Below are positions 25,237 to 33,959 of a DNA stretch of 64,000 nucleotides, one piece after another. This DNA is from Thermaerobacter sp. FW80 (GTDB lineage: Bacteria; Bacillota; Sulfobacillia; Thermaerobacterales; Thermaerobacteraceae), in NCBI RefSeq assembly GCF_004634385.1, contig NZ_CP037895.1:2207245-2271244 (forward strand), in the 5' to 3' direction. Position 1 is the first letter of the stretch, and every line of letters starts with the position of its first letter. Under the pieces are notes generated by a model. That model was not told where the DNA came from, ran no database searches, and saw nothing but the letters and a program-made list of their open reading frames with translations. The translations under genes and the position numbers were made by a program.

Positions 25237-26139
25237 TCAGCGATCGCCGGACGAACCGGCCGCGCCACCCGCCCCCTGGGCCATGGCCGCCGCCATGGCG
25301 GCGGCGCGTCGGCTCTCCAACACCGCCTTGCGGAAGGTGGGGTGCGCCAGCAGCCGGTCGGCCAGCTCCCGGGCGGCCCGCCGCGGGTCGCTGCCGTCGA
25401 TCATCACCGTGTCCCGCTTCCGCTCCGGCGGGGTGAAGGACTTGGCCACGATGGTGGGCGACCCCAGCAGCCCCACCTCGGTGCGGTCGAGCCCCAGGGT
25501 CTCGCGGTTCCAGACGATGGGCTTGTGCCGCGCCGCCCGCAGCATGCCGGGCAGGGAGGCGTAGCGCAGCTCGTTGAGCTCCTTCTCGACGGTCAGCAGG
25601 GCGGGCAGCGTCGAGCGCACCACCTGGCGGCCGCCCTCCACCTTGCGCTCGACCACGATGTAGCGCCCCTGGGGGTTGACCTCCCGGATGCGGATCACGT
25701 AGGTCAGCACCGGGATGTCCAGGCGCGCGGCGATCCCCGGCCCGACCTGCCCCGTGTCGCCGTCGATGGTCTGCCGGCCGCAGCAGATCAGGTCCACGGG
25801 CCCGAACTCCCGTTCGATGCGCCGGATGGCCTCGGCGAGGACCCGGCTGGTGGCGAAGGTGTCCGCGCCGGCCATCGCCCGGTCGCTGACCAGGATGGTG
25901 CGGTCGGCCCCCACCGCCACCGCCTCCTTGAGCGACTGCTCGAAGAAGGGGGGGCCCATGCTGACCACCGTCACCTCGCCGCCGAACTGGTCCTTGATCT
26001 GCAGGGCCGCCTCCAGGGCGTGGACGTCGTAGGGGTTGATGATCGAGGTCACGCCCTGGCGCACCAGGGTGCCCGTCTTGGGGTTGATGCGCATCTCGGA
26101 GCTGTCGGGCACCTGCTTGAGGCAGACCACCACGTGCAT
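25237..26139 (-). CDS. fixA: Electron-transfer flavoprotein beta subunit FixA
   Basis: A 300-residue subunit with the beta-ETF pattern: MHVVVCLKQVPDSSEMRINP, INPYDVHALEAALQIKD, GADRTILVSD and CCGRQTIDGDTGQVGPGIAARL. The FixABCX complex in anaerobes and nitrogen fixers couples NADH oxidation to simultaneous reduction of ferredoxin and quinone (electron bifurcation). The last 25 residues are Ala/Gly-rich and include the 12-mer GGACGAACCGGC. ATG 26139 starts at the family N-terminus. A perfect CRP/FNR-type palindrome lies about 140 bp upstream. Confidence 0.96.
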   Translation of the reverse strand: MHVVVCLKQVPDSSEMRINPKTGTLVRQGVTSIINPYDVHALEAALQIKDQFGGEVTVVSMGPPFFEQSLKEAVAVGADRTILVSDRAMAGADTFATSRVLAEAIRRIEREFGPVDLICCGRQTIDGDTGQVGPGIAARLDIPVLTYVIRIREVNPQGRYIVVERKVEGGRQVVRSTLPALLTVEKELNELRYASLPGMLRAARHKPIVWNRETLGLDRTEVGLLGSPTIVAKSFTPPERKRDTVMIDGSDPRRAARELADRLLAHPTFRKAVLESRRAAAMAAAMAQGAGGAAGSSGDR

Positions 26140-26595
26140 GCTCCCACCGCCCTTTCCCGCCCGGTGCTGCGCCGTCTCCCATCCGCGCGGCGCGGCTTGC
26201 GGGCTGGCCGGGTCCGCCCGGCTGGCGGAGACCGCCGCGCAGCGCGGCCCGCCGGTGGGGACGGCCGGCCTACTTTGTGATACGGTTCACATGTTGGCCT
26301 AGAGATTGCTCCCACGTCACCGCCGAGGGACCCGCGCCGCCGCCCGCGGCTCCGTCCCCAGAGGGGTTCGCCATCGTGCCGACGAAGCCTTCACCGTGCA
26401 ACTTGGTTTGCCTTGGTTTGCCACAACGTGCGATACCCGTCGGTTCGCCTCGTTCGCCACGACGTGCGATCCGTTGGCTCGCCACCCTCAATCCCACTGT
26501 ATGCCTCTTCGCGGTGGGTTTCAATGCGATCCCGTCTTCGCCGTGGATCGGCGCGGGGACCCGCCGGTTTCGCGCCGCCGGCCTTGGTGTCGCGC
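26140..26595. other. Regulatory region upstream of fixABCX
   Basis: 456 bp without a credible gene and with lower GC than its surroundings. It holds the palindrome at 26276-26291, a 10-bp tandem repeat (TTGGTTTGCC twice, 26403-26422) and two imperfect copies of GCCACGACGTGCGAT. No clear -35/-10 pair is visible. Confidence 0.6.
26276..26291. promoter_or_regulatory. CRP/FNR-type operator
   Basis: TGTGA-TACGGT-TCACA is a perfect match to the CRP/FNR-family palindrome TGTGA-N6-TCACA. It lies about 137 bp upstream of the fixA ATG. B. subtilis Fnr uses a site of this form to control respiration genes, so redox or oxygen control of fixABCX is a reasonable inference. Confidence 0.7.
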
Positions 26596-27663
26596 CTACA
26601 GGCGACGGCGCAGGCGTGGATCCGCGGGCGCGCCGGGGATGCGCCCGCGCTTGGCGACCGGCCGGCCGGCCACCTCTTTGATGTCCATGGTCATGTCCAC
26701 CGGCGGCGCGGCGGCGACGTAGCTGCCGACGCCGAAGGCATCGGCGCCCGCGGCCTTCAGCGGCGGGATGCGCTCGGGGGTGATGCCGCCCGACACGAAC
26801 ACCCTGACGTGCCCGAAGCCGGCCTGGGCGAGCCGGGCCTTGACCTCGCGGACCAGGCCGGGGGTGACGCCGCCCCGCTCCGACGGCGTGTCGAGCCGCA
26901 CCGCCGCCAGCCGACGGCCCATGGCCGCCGCCACCCGCACGGCTTCCACCGCCTCGTCCTGGAAGGTGTCCACCAGCACCACCCGACCCTCCTGGGGCGG
27001 GAACACCCGGTCCGCCGCCTCGGCCACCGTCAGCGTGTCGCCGGCGATCAGCATCACCGCGTGGGGCAGCGTGCCCACGGGGTCCCGTCCCGCCAGCCGG
27101 GCGCCCAGGATGCAGCTGGCGCCGTCCATGCCGCCGACCACGGCGGCCCGCTCCATGACCGGCGCCACGGCGGGGTGGACGTGCCGGGCGCCGAAGCAGA
27201 TCACCGGCGTCTCCCCAGCCGCCTCCTTCACCTGCCGGGCGGCCGTAGCCCACCCGGTGGCCGAGGCGAGCATGCCGAGCAGCGCCGTCTCGTACAGGCC
27301 GAAGGCGCCGTACGGTCCCTGGATGCGCAGCACCACCTGGCCGGCCTCCACCGGTTGCCCCTCGTCGGCGGCCCAGACCGCCACCGGCAGCCCGCGGAGC
27401 AGCTCCAGGACCTCCTCCACGCCGCAGAGGATCCCCGCCCGGTTGGCGAAGACGTCCGCCGTCACCGGCGTGTCCAGGGCCCCCAGGTGGCGGAGCACCT
27501 CGTAGGTCTTGACGAAGTAGACGTCGGTGGTCGCGCCGCGCCGGATCTCCTCGTGGGTCGCCGAGTGCAGCCGCCCCGGGCCGGGGCGCACCGCGTCCAG
27601 CGTCGCGAAGGAGTCGACGCGGCCCTGCGTCGCCGGGGTCTCGGGTTCACCGGCCGATGCCAT
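26596..27663 (-). CDS. Nicotinate phosphoribosyltransferase family protein
   Basis: A predicted 355-residue enzyme of the short NAPRTase type, which joins nicotinate to PRPP in NAD salvage. Family features include HSATHEEIRRGATTDVYF near residue 35, with Thr/Asp of the PRPP site, EVLELLRGLPV, the FGARHVHPAVAP loop with its key His, and DTPSERGGVTP. VFVSGGITPERIPPLKAAGADAFGVGSY forms the phosphate-binding end of the barrel. Its start at ATG 27663 overlaps the rluB end by 17 bp. Substrate could be nicotinate or a related base; the family call is firm. Confidence 0.9.
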   Translation of the reverse strand: MASAGEPETPATQGRVDSFATLDAVRPGPGRLHSATHEEIRRGATTDVYFVKTYEVLRHLGALDTPVTADVFANRAGILCGVEEVLELLRGLPVAVWAADEGQPVEAGQVVLRIQGPYGAFGLYETALLGMLASATGWATAARQVKEAAGETPVICFGARHVHPAVAPVMERAAVVGGMDGASCILGARLAGRDPVGTLPHAVMLIAGDTLTVAEAADRVFPPQEGRVVLVDTFQDEAVEAVRVAAAMGRRLAAVRLDTPSERGGVTPGLVREVKARLAQAGFGHVRVFVSGGITPERIPPLKAAGADAFGVGSYVAAAPPVDMTMDIKEVAGRPVAKRGRIPGAPADPRLRRRL

Positions 27664-28465
27664 GGTCGCCCACGCCTCCCTCGTCCCGGCCGCCCCTTGG
27701 GGCCGGGGCCGGTTCGTCCCCGTCCGCCGACAGGCCCGCCGCCTCCCGCAGGGCCCGGACCTCGGCACGGGTCAACGGCCGCCAGCGGCCCGGCGCCAGG
27801 CGGCCCAATCGCAACGGTCCCACGGCCACCCGCACCAGCCGCACCACGTCCCAGCCCACCGCCCGGCACATGCGCCGGACCTGGCGCTTGCGGCCCTCCC
27901 GCAACACCACCTCGACCCACCCGCCCCCGGGGCGCCGGCGCAGGATGCGGGCGGCCCGGGCGCGGGCCGGCCCGTCGTCCAGCAGCACCCCGTCCCGCAG
28001 CCGGCGCAGGCGCCGGGCCTCCAGCGGGCCGCGCACCAGCACGTGGTAGACCTTGTCCACCTCGTGGCGCGGGTGGGTCAGGGCGAAGGTCAGCTCGCCG
28101 TCGTCGGTGAGCAGCAGCAGGCCCTCGCTGTCGACGTCCAGCCGGCCCACGGGATGCAGACCCGCGAGCCCCACCCGGCGGCAGAAGTCGCCCACGCTGG
28201 GACGCCCCTGGGGATCGCGCAGCGTGGTCACCATGCCCCGCGGCTTGTGGAAGAGCACGTACCGCTTGCGGGCCAGGCGCCGGGGCAGATCGCCCAGAGG
28301 GCGCCCGTCGATGGCGATCACGTCCCGCTCCGGGTCCGCCCGCGTCCCCAGCACGGCGGGCCGGCCGTTGACGGTGACGCGGCCGGCGGCGATCCACGCC
28401 TCCGCCCGCCGCCGGGAGGCGATCCCGGCGCGGGACAGCAGCTTCTGCAGTCGCTCGGCGGGCAC
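27647..28465 (-). CDS. rluB: 23S rRNA pseudouridine synthase, RsuA/RluB family
   Basis: A 272-residue protein with an S4 RNA-binding domain (ERLQKLLSRAGIASRRRAEAWI) followed by the RsuA-type catalytic domain. The catalytic Asp is in HPVGRLDVDSEGLLLLTDDG. Also present are FHKPRGMVTT and EGRKRQVRRM. It would isomerise a uridine in 23S rRNA (2605 in E. coli) or 16S rRNA; RluB is the usual assignment in Bacillota. GTG 28465 follows GAGGTCTGACC. The C-terminal 25 residues are disordered and include a GCCGGTTCGTCC copy. Confidence 0.92.
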   Translation of the reverse strand: MPAERLQKLLSRAGIASRRRAEAWIAAGRVTVNGRPAVLGTRADPERDVIAIDGRPLGDLPRRLARKRYVLFHKPRGMVTTLRDPQGRPSVGDFCRRVGLAGLHPVGRLDVDSEGLLLLTDDGELTFALTHPRHEVDKVYHVLVRGPLEARRLRRLRDGVLLDDGPARARAARILRRRPGGGWVEVVLREGRKRQVRRMCRAVGWDVVRLVRVAVGPLRLGRLAPGRWRPLTRAEVRALREAAGLSADGDEPAPAPRGGRDEGGVGDHGIGR

Positions 28466-28468
28466 CGG

Positions 28469-28930
28469 TCAGACCTCCACGCGGAAGACGGCCTCCACCT
28501 CGACGGCGGCATCCAGGGGCAGCTCCGCCACCCCCACCGCCGAGCGCGCGTGGCGTCCGCGCTCGCCGAACACCTGCCCGAGCAGCTCCGAGGCGCCGTT
28601 GACCACCTGCGGCTGCCCGGTGAAGCCGGGGGCGCTGTTGACGAACCCGACCACCTTGACCACGCGCACCACGCGGTCCAGCGAGCCGGCGACCGCCCGC
28701 ACCACGGCCAGGGCGTTCAGGGCGCAGAGGCGCGCGGCGGCGTAGCCGTCGTCCGGCGTGACGTCACGGCCCACCTTGCCGCGGTAGAGCACCTGCCCCT
28801 CGCGCAGGGGCAGCTGTCCCGACACGTAGAGCCACCCGTCCTCCAGCACGCCGGGCACGTAGGCAGCCACCGGCGGCGCCACGGGCGGAAGCGCGAGGCC
28901 GAGTTCCTCCAAGCGGCGTTCGAAGGACAA
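28469..28930 (-). CDS. RidA/YjgF-family protein
   Basis: A 153-residue member of the RidA superfamily, long form (YjgH/TdcF-like). Features are [54 protein letters not shown] and the C-terminal [23 protein letters not shown] with the conserved Arg. Classical RidA hydrolyses reactive 2-aminoacrylate imines; long members may have other substrates. TTG 28930 has GGAGG 8 nt upstream. rluB follows after 3 bp, so the three genes ridA-rluB-NAPRTase form an operon. Confidence 0.9.
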   Translation of the reverse strand: MSFERRLEELGLALPPVAPPVAAYVPGVLEDGWLYVSGQLPLREGQVLYRGKVGRDVTPDDGYAAARLCALNALAVVRAVAGSLDRVVRVVKVVGFVNSAPGFTGQPQVVNGASELLGQVFGERGRHARSAVGVAELPLDAAVEVEAVFRVEV

Positions 28931-29087
28931 CGGACCCCCTCCTTCCCCTCCTCCCCTCTATATTGGCCTCCCCTGCCAGACCCGTCCACGGGCGCCGACG
29001 GGCGCCACCGGGGGCGGGATGGCGCCGGCCGGCTCGGTGGGCAGGCGGGGGGTCTCGCCAGCGCCCGGCCGGGCTGCGGTCCCGGGC

Positions 29088-29360
29088 GGAGGGATGCGGC
29101 GCGCGCCGTCGGCCCGGAGAACCCCGCCCGCGGTCCCGCGCGGAGGGACGCAGCCCGCGGCGTCGGCCGGAGGAGCCCGGCCCGCGACGCCGTGGGGAGG
29201 AACGCAGCCGGCGGCGCCGTGGAGAGGGATGCGGCTGCGGGCGCCGGCCGGAGCGACGCGGCCCGCGGTACCGGGGGGAGGGACGCGGCGCGGGACGCCG
29301 TGGGCAGGACGCGGCCTGCGGCGCCATGGGGAGGGACGCGGCGCCGGGTCCCGCACGGAG
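29088..29360. repeat. Degenerate 27-bp minisatellite, about ten copies
   Basis: Successive units resemble GGGACGCGGCCCGCGGCGCC followed by GTGGGGA, with clear divergence between copies. It fills much of the 519-bp gap (28931-29449) between spmB and ridA. Read on the minus strand, the repeat gives a 9-residue period (AASLRPAPA and similar). No gene in this gap is convincing. Confidence 0.8.
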
Positions 29361-29449
29361 GAACCCCCCGTGCCGTCGGCCGGGAGCGCGACGTGCGGCC
29401 CGCCGGCCGGGGCGCGCCTCCGCCGGCCGGCGCCCGCGTCGCCCGGCCG

Positions 29450-29986
29450 TCAGCCGAAGAGGGCGCGGACCAGCAGCACCGAGGTGAGGATGCCGACGGC
29501 ATCGGCGATCAGGCCGACGGGCAGGGCGTGGCGCGAGGCGCGGATGCACACGGACCCGAAGTAGACGGTGAGGATGTAGAAGGTGGTGTCGGTGCTCCCC
29601 TGCATGACGGTGGCGAGCCGGCCGATGTACGAGTCCGGCCCGTGCTGGCGCACCAGGTCGGCCATCAGGCCGAAGGCGCCGCCCCCGGAGAGGGGCCGGA
29701 CCAGGGCGAGGGGGAGGACCTCCCCCGGCATGCCCAGGGGGCGCAGGAGGGGTTCGGCCAGGTGGACCAGCAGCGCCATGGCGCCCGACTCGCGGAAGGC
29801 GGTGATGGCCGCCAGGATCGCCACCAGGTAGGGGATGATCTGCACCCCGATCCAGAAGCCGTCCTTGGCCCCCTCGACGAAGGCCTCGTACACCCGGACG
29901 CCGCGGAGGAACCCGTAGATGGGGATCCCCACCAGGAGGGCCGGGATCGACCAGGTCGAGAGGAGCTGGACCAGTTCCCATACCAC
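29450..29986 (-). CDS. spmB: Spore maturation protein B
   Basis: A 178-residue membrane protein with a nucleoside-recognition (gate) domain. The segment RPLSGGGAFGLMADL and QGSTDTTFYILTVYFGSV are the family signatures. In B. subtilis SpmA and SpmB are needed for spore core dehydration and heat resistance and sit beside dacB. GTG 29986 follows GGAGGGGG. It lies 35 bp after spmA on the same strand. Confidence 0.95.
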   Translation of the reverse strand: MVWELVQLLSTWSIPALLVGIPIYGFLRGVRVYEAFVEGAKDGFWIGVQIIPYLVAILAAITAFRESGAMALLVHLAEPLLRPLGMPGEVLPLALVRPLSGGGAFGLMADLVRQHGPDSYIGRLATVMQGSTDTTFYILTVYFGSVCIRASRHALPVGLIADAVGILTSVLLVRALFG

Positions 29987-30021
29987 GGATCGCGCCCCCT
30001 CCGGCGGCCCCCTCCCCCCGG

Positions 30022-30759
30022 TCAGGCGGGGCCCGGGCCGGACGGGTCCGGCGGCGGGGCGGCCGGCGACGCGTCGCAGCGGCGCGGGGCGTCACCGCCG
30101 GGCCCGGAGGCTCCCGCGGCCCCGTCCACCGCCCCCGGGTGCGGGGCGTCCGCGGTGTCCGCACCGGGCGGCGGGGGCGGCACGGGGGCCAGGGGCCGCA
30201 GGAGCCGATCGGCCGCCAGGGCGGTCACGGTGGCCACGGTGCTGGCGAGCAGCGTGGGCCCCACGATCTCGGCGGGATTGGCCGACCCGGCCGCCGCCCG
30301 CACGGCGATGACGGTGGCCGGCACCAGGGTGACGCCCGAGGTGGTCAGCGCCAGGAAGGTCACCATGGCGTCGGAGGCGGCGTGCTTGTGCGGGTTGATG
30401 CGCTGCAGCTCCTGCATCGCCTTGAGCCCCAGGGGCGTGGCCGCCGGCCCGACGCCCAGCAGGTTCGCGCTGACGCTCATCACCACGGCCCCCAGGGCGG
30501 GATCCCCCGGCGGGATGGTCGGGAAGATCCGGCGCATCAGGGGTTGGAGCCCGCGGGCCACCGCCGTCACCAGGCCGGCCTCCTCGGCGATCTTCATCAG
30601 GCCGAGCCACAGGGAGGTGACGCCGAGGAAGCCGATGACCGTCTCCACCGCCAGCTGCGTCGAGGCCATGACGGCCTCGGTGACCTGCTCGACGCGCCCC
30701 GTGGCGGCGGCCACGGCCAACCCCACGATCAGCAGCCCCAGCCAGATCAGGTCGAGCAC
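30022..30759 (-). CDS. spmA: Spore maturation protein A
   Basis: Predicted 245 residues. The first 195 form the SpmA membrane domain, with GFLGVTSLWLGLMKIAEEAGL, SVSANLLGVGPAATPLGLKAM and VTFLALTTSGVTLVPATVIAVR. The last 45 residues are a Pro/Gly/Asp-rich tail not usual in the family. GTG 30759 follows GGGAGGGG. It pairs with spmB; the partner dacB is not in this window. Confidence 0.95.
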   Translation of the reverse strand: MLDLIWLGLLIVGLAVAAATGRVEQVTEAVMASTQLAVETVIGFLGVTSLWLGLMKIAEEAGLVTAVARGLQPLMRRIFPTIPPGDPALGAVVMSVSANLLGVGPAATPLGLKAMQELQRINPHKHAASDAMVTFLALTTSGVTLVPATVIAVRAAAGSANPAEIVGPTLLASTVATVTALAADRLLRPLAPVPPPPPGADTADAPHPGAVDGAAGASGPGGDAPRRCDASPAAPPPDPSGPGPA

Positions 30760-31193
30760 GCCGGTCCCCTCCCCCGTCGCCCGCGGGTCCGGCGGCTGGC
30801 GCGGCCGGGCTCCGGACCCCCGTCAATCCCTATGCGGCCGGGGGCGGGCCCATCCCGCCCGCCAGCGCTGCCGCACGACGGGCATGCGGCACGGCGGCAC
30901 CGACCGTCGTGCCGCGCCGCGGGGGCCCCGTCGCGCCGCGGGAGGCCCCGTCGCGCCGCGACGCGGGGCCCCTCTGGACGGGCGGCCGGCGCCCTCGCAG
31001 GCACGGACGCGGACCGTCAGCCCGCGACCGGGGCGGGGATCGTCGCCCGGCGACCGGCGGGCGGATCGTCGCTTCGCTACCGTCACCAGGCGCCGCACGG
31101 CCCTACCGCGGCGCCGGCCCCCGGGCTCCCGCCCGGGGCGGGGAGGGCTACGGCCTGGCGCGGCGGGGCGGCCCGTCGGGCCGGTTCGTCCCC
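30760..31193. other. Intergenic region upstream of spmA
   Basis: 434 bp with no credible gene. A 20-bp near-perfect tandem duplication (30921-30960, unit GGGGGCCCCGTCGCGCCGCG) and one exact GCCGGTTCGTCC (31180-31191, directly after the SNF2 stop codon) are present. No sporulation promoter could be matched with confidence. Confidence 0.6.
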
Positions 31194-32768
31194 CTAACCG
31201 GAGCCCATCCAGGCCAGGGTGCGCCGGCGCACCCGTTCCATGAAGGCCGCCAGCTCGTTGCCGAAGCGTTCGAACCGCGCCGCCATCTCGGCGTCGTCCC
31301 GGGAGGAGAGGGTGATCTCGGCGATGCGCGCCTCGATGGACTTCTCCCGGTCCAGGCTGCGCAGGATCAGGTCGATCTCGCCGATCACCTGGCGGAACAG
31401 GTTGATCTTCTCATCCAGGAGGCGCAGGATGTACTCCTCGATGGTGCGGCGGGCGTAGAGGTTGAAGACCCGCACGGACTCCGCCCGCTGTCCCAGGCGG
31501 TGGACGCGGCCGATGCGCTGCTCGACCCGCATGGGGTTCCAGGGCAGGTCGTAGTTGACCACGTTGCGGCAGAACTGCAGGTTGACCCCCTGTCCGCCGC
31601 ACTCGGTGCTGATCAGCACCCGCGCGCCCCGCCGGAAGCGGGCGGTGGCGGCGTCCCGCTCCGCCGCCCCCATGGCCCCGTGGTAGACCACGGTCTCGAT
31701 CCCCGCCCGGCGCAGGCGCCGGGCCAGGTAGTCCTGGGTGGCGCGGAACTCGGTGAAGACCACCACCGGCTCGTCCAGCCGGTGGATCAGCCGCTCCAGC
31801 ATCTGGGCCTTGTGGTTCTCGTCCACCTGGCGGGCCAGCTCGCGCACGCGGGTCCAGGCCAGCGACTGCCACCCCTCGCTGCCCGCCAGCCGTTCCAGGG
31901 TGGCGCGCAGGGCGTGGGAGCTGGAGCAGACCTCGCGCTGCAGGGTGAGCAGCGGGAGCACCGTGCCGTGGTACAGCCGGCGCTCGGCGTACTCCTCGCG
32001 CACCGCCCGCAGGACGGCCTCGTAGAGCTCGCGCTCCTCGGGGAAGGGGTCCAGCCCGACCAGCTCCACCTCCCGGGCCGGGAAGGGCAGGTCCAGCTCG
32101 GCCCGCCGGTTGCGGATCATCACCCGGGCCAGCACCTGCTTGAGCTGCTGCGGGTCCTTGGGGGTCCGCTTGTCCAGGAGGAAGTTGCGCCAGAACTCGC
32201 TGTAGGACCCGAAGAGGTCCGGCCGCACCAGGCTCACCAGGCTGTAGAGCTCCGTCAGGTCGTTTTGCAGGGGGGTGGCGGAGAGCAGCAGCAGGTAGCG
32301 GGTCGCGAGCCCGCGGACGAAGGCGTGGGCCTGGGTGTTGCGATTCTTCAGCTTGTGGGCCTCGTCCACGATCACCAGGTCCCAGGGGCGCGCCTGGAGG
32401 ATGCGGCGCTGCTCGTCCCGCTTGGCCAGGTCGAGGGAGGTCACGATCCGCTCGGCGCGCTGGAGGGCCGCTCCCCGCGGGTTGACGGCCAGGGGGAGGG
32501 CGAACTTGTCCCGGAACTCCGCGGCCCACTGGCTGACCAGCGGCGTGGGAACCAGCACCAGCACGCGGCGGATGCCGTGGCGCGCCATGAGCTCGCGGGT
32601 GACCAGCCCGGCTTCGATGGTCTTGCCGAGGCCGACCTCGTCGGCCAGGATGGCCCGGCCCCCCAGGTCCTCCACCGCGCGCCGGGCGGCCTCGATCTGG
32701 TATCCCAGGTAGTGCACGCCCCGGCGCTCCCAGAGCCGTCGCAGCTCCGGCCAGCAGGCGAGGGCCAT
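31194..32768 (-). CDS. SNF2/RapA-like DEAH helicase
   Basis: A 524-residue ATPase with both RecA halves of the SNF2 superfamily: Walker A ADEVGLGKTIEAG, Walker B VDEAHKLKN, motif III LLSATPLQN, and motifs V-VI STECGGQGVNLQF and QRIGRVHRLGQ. It lacks the extra N-terminal domains of RapA. It would use ATP to move along DNA or to strip proteins from it. ATG 32768 has GAGGAGG upstream. It is the last gene of the Ku-ligase-polymerase block, so a role in preparing or clearing DNA ends is inferred. Confidence 0.92.
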   Translation of the reverse strand: MALACWPELRRLWERRGVHYLGYQIEAARRAVEDLGGRAILADEVGLGKTIEAGLVTRELMARHGIRRVLVLVPTPLVSQWAAEFRDKFALPLAVNPRGAALQRAERIVTSLDLAKRDEQRRILQARPWDLVIVDEAHKLKNRNTQAHAFVRGLATRYLLLLSATPLQNDLTELYSLVSLVRPDLFGSYSEFWRNFLLDKRTPKDPQQLKQVLARVMIRNRRAELDLPFPAREVELVGLDPFPEERELYEAVLRAVREEYAERRLYHGTVLPLLTLQREVCSSSHALRATLERLAGSEGWQSLAWTRVRELARQVDENHKAQMLERLIHRLDEPVVVFTEFRATQDYLARRLRRAGIETVVYHGAMGAAERDAATARFRRGARVLISTECGGQGVNLQFCRNVVNYDLPWNPMRVEQRIGRVHRLGQRAESVRVFNLYARRTIEEYILRLLDEKINLFRQVIGEIDLILRSLDREKSIEARIAEITLSSRDDAEMAARFERFGNELAAFMERVRRRTLAWMGSG

Positions 32769-32838
32769 GCCCGTCACCTCCTCCGCGGGCCGGGTCCCGA
32801 CCCGGATCCCCAAGCCGCCGGCACCGAGCGTCCGCGGC

Positions 32839-33786
32839 CTACACGGGGCTGGGCAGCCGGCCCGCTCCCACGTCCAGGCCGAGCCGGCGGCAGGCCGGGG
32901 TCAGGGAGCGGCGGCTGGCCGCGGCCCGCGCCCAGAGATCGCCCACGGCGCGCAACCGCGCCGGCGCCGTGCGCAGGTTCCAGGCGGCGGGCTCGACGCC
33001 GCGCTCCAGCTCCTCCCACGTCACCGGCATGGACACCGGCGCACCCGGCCGCGGCCGGGGACCGTAGACCGTGACCAGCGTCTTGCCCTTGCCGTTCTGC
33101 AGCACGTCCAGGTAGACCGTGGCCGGGGGCCGCCGGGCCACCGCCCGCACGGTGGTGACCAGGTCGGGCCGCAGCCGCTGGACCACCGCCGCCACCCGCC
33201 GCGCGAACGCGGTGACCACGGGATAAGGATGCTCCGGGATGACCGGGACGAACACGTGCAGGCCCGTGGCCCCCGACGTCTTCGCATAGGCGTCCAGGTC
33301 CAGGGCGGCCAGCACGTGGCGGACCAGGCGCCCCACCTCGACGGCCATGGCGAAGGTGGCCCCGGGACCGGGGTCCAGGTCGAAGACCACCCAGTCCGGA
33401 CGGTCGGGGTGCCCGATGGTGGACAGCCACGGATGGATCTCGATGGCCGCCTGCTGGCCCAGCCACGCCAGGGTGGCCGGTTCGTCCGCCAGGAGGAACC
33501 GGATGGTGCGGCCCTCCCGGGTTCGGTAGGGCCAGGTGCGTACCCACGGCGGCGTCCCGGGCGGCGCGTCCTTCTGGTAGAATCCCGGGGCCTGGGCCCC
33601 GTCGGGGTAGCGGGTACAGACCAGCGGCCGGTCGCGCAGGTGCGGCAGGAGATACGGCGCCACGCGCACCCAGTAGTCGATCAGATCCGCCTTGGTCAGC
33701 CCGGCGTCGGGCCAGAGCAGCCGGTCCAGGTGGGAGAGCTCCAGCGTTCGACCGGCCACCTGCACCCGCAGCCGTTCTCCCGGCAT
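32839..33786 (-). CDS. LigD-type DNA primase/polymerase for end joining
   Basis: A 315-residue archaeo-eukaryotic primase superfamily protein equal to the polymerase domain of LigD. Signatures are LSHLDRLLWPDAGLTKADLI, the catalytic VVFDLDPGPG, KTSGATGLHVFVPV and DVLQNGKGKT. Such polymerases add nucleotides, often ribonucleotides, at broken ends held by Ku. ATG 33786 follows GGGGGAGGG. It is a stand-alone gene, separated by 173 bp from the ligase, so LigD is split here. Confidence 0.94.
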   Translation of the reverse strand: MPGERLRVQVAGRTLELSHLDRLLWPDAGLTKADLIDYWVRVAPYLLPHLRDRPLVCTRYPDGAQAPGFYQKDAPPGTPPWVRTWPYRTREGRTIRFLLADEPATLAWLGQQAAIEIHPWLSTIGHPDRPDWVVFDLDPGPGATFAMAVEVGRLVRHVLAALDLDAYAKTSGATGLHVFVPVIPEHPYPVVTAFARRVAAVVQRLRPDLVTTVRAVARRPPATVYLDVLQNGKGKTLVTVYGPRPRPGAPVSMPVTWEELERGVEPAAWNLRTAPARLRAVGDLWARAAASRRSLTPACRRLGLDVGAGRLPSPV

Positions 33787-33959
33787 GGGATCGGCCCTCC
33801 CCCGCCTCCCGGCCGCGGGCCGCACGCCGTGCCCCGCGCCGGCGACCGCCTCGGCGCCGCCCGGCGCGGCCCGCCGCGGGCGGGCCGGGGCTGGGAAGGG
33901 GACGCCGTCACCCCCGCCTCCGGCCCGGGGATGCCGCCGCGGGGGCGCTGGGGCCGGCG

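Noticed and set aside
30760-30840. Sigma-F or sigma-G promoter before spmA, because GCATAGGG occurs at 30827-30834
   Set aside because: No matching -10 element lies 14-16 bp downstream. The same GCATAGGG occurs before spoIIM, also without a partner.
27527-31243. A 1238-codon open frame on the plus strand
   Set aside because: It runs opposite to NAPRTase, rluB, ridA, spmB and spmA, all with clear family motifs, and its translation is Arg/Gly/Pro/His-rich with no domain. High GC removes stop codons by chance. Long plus-strand frames at 9-2282, 3096-5810 and 16917-20519 were rejected for the same reason.
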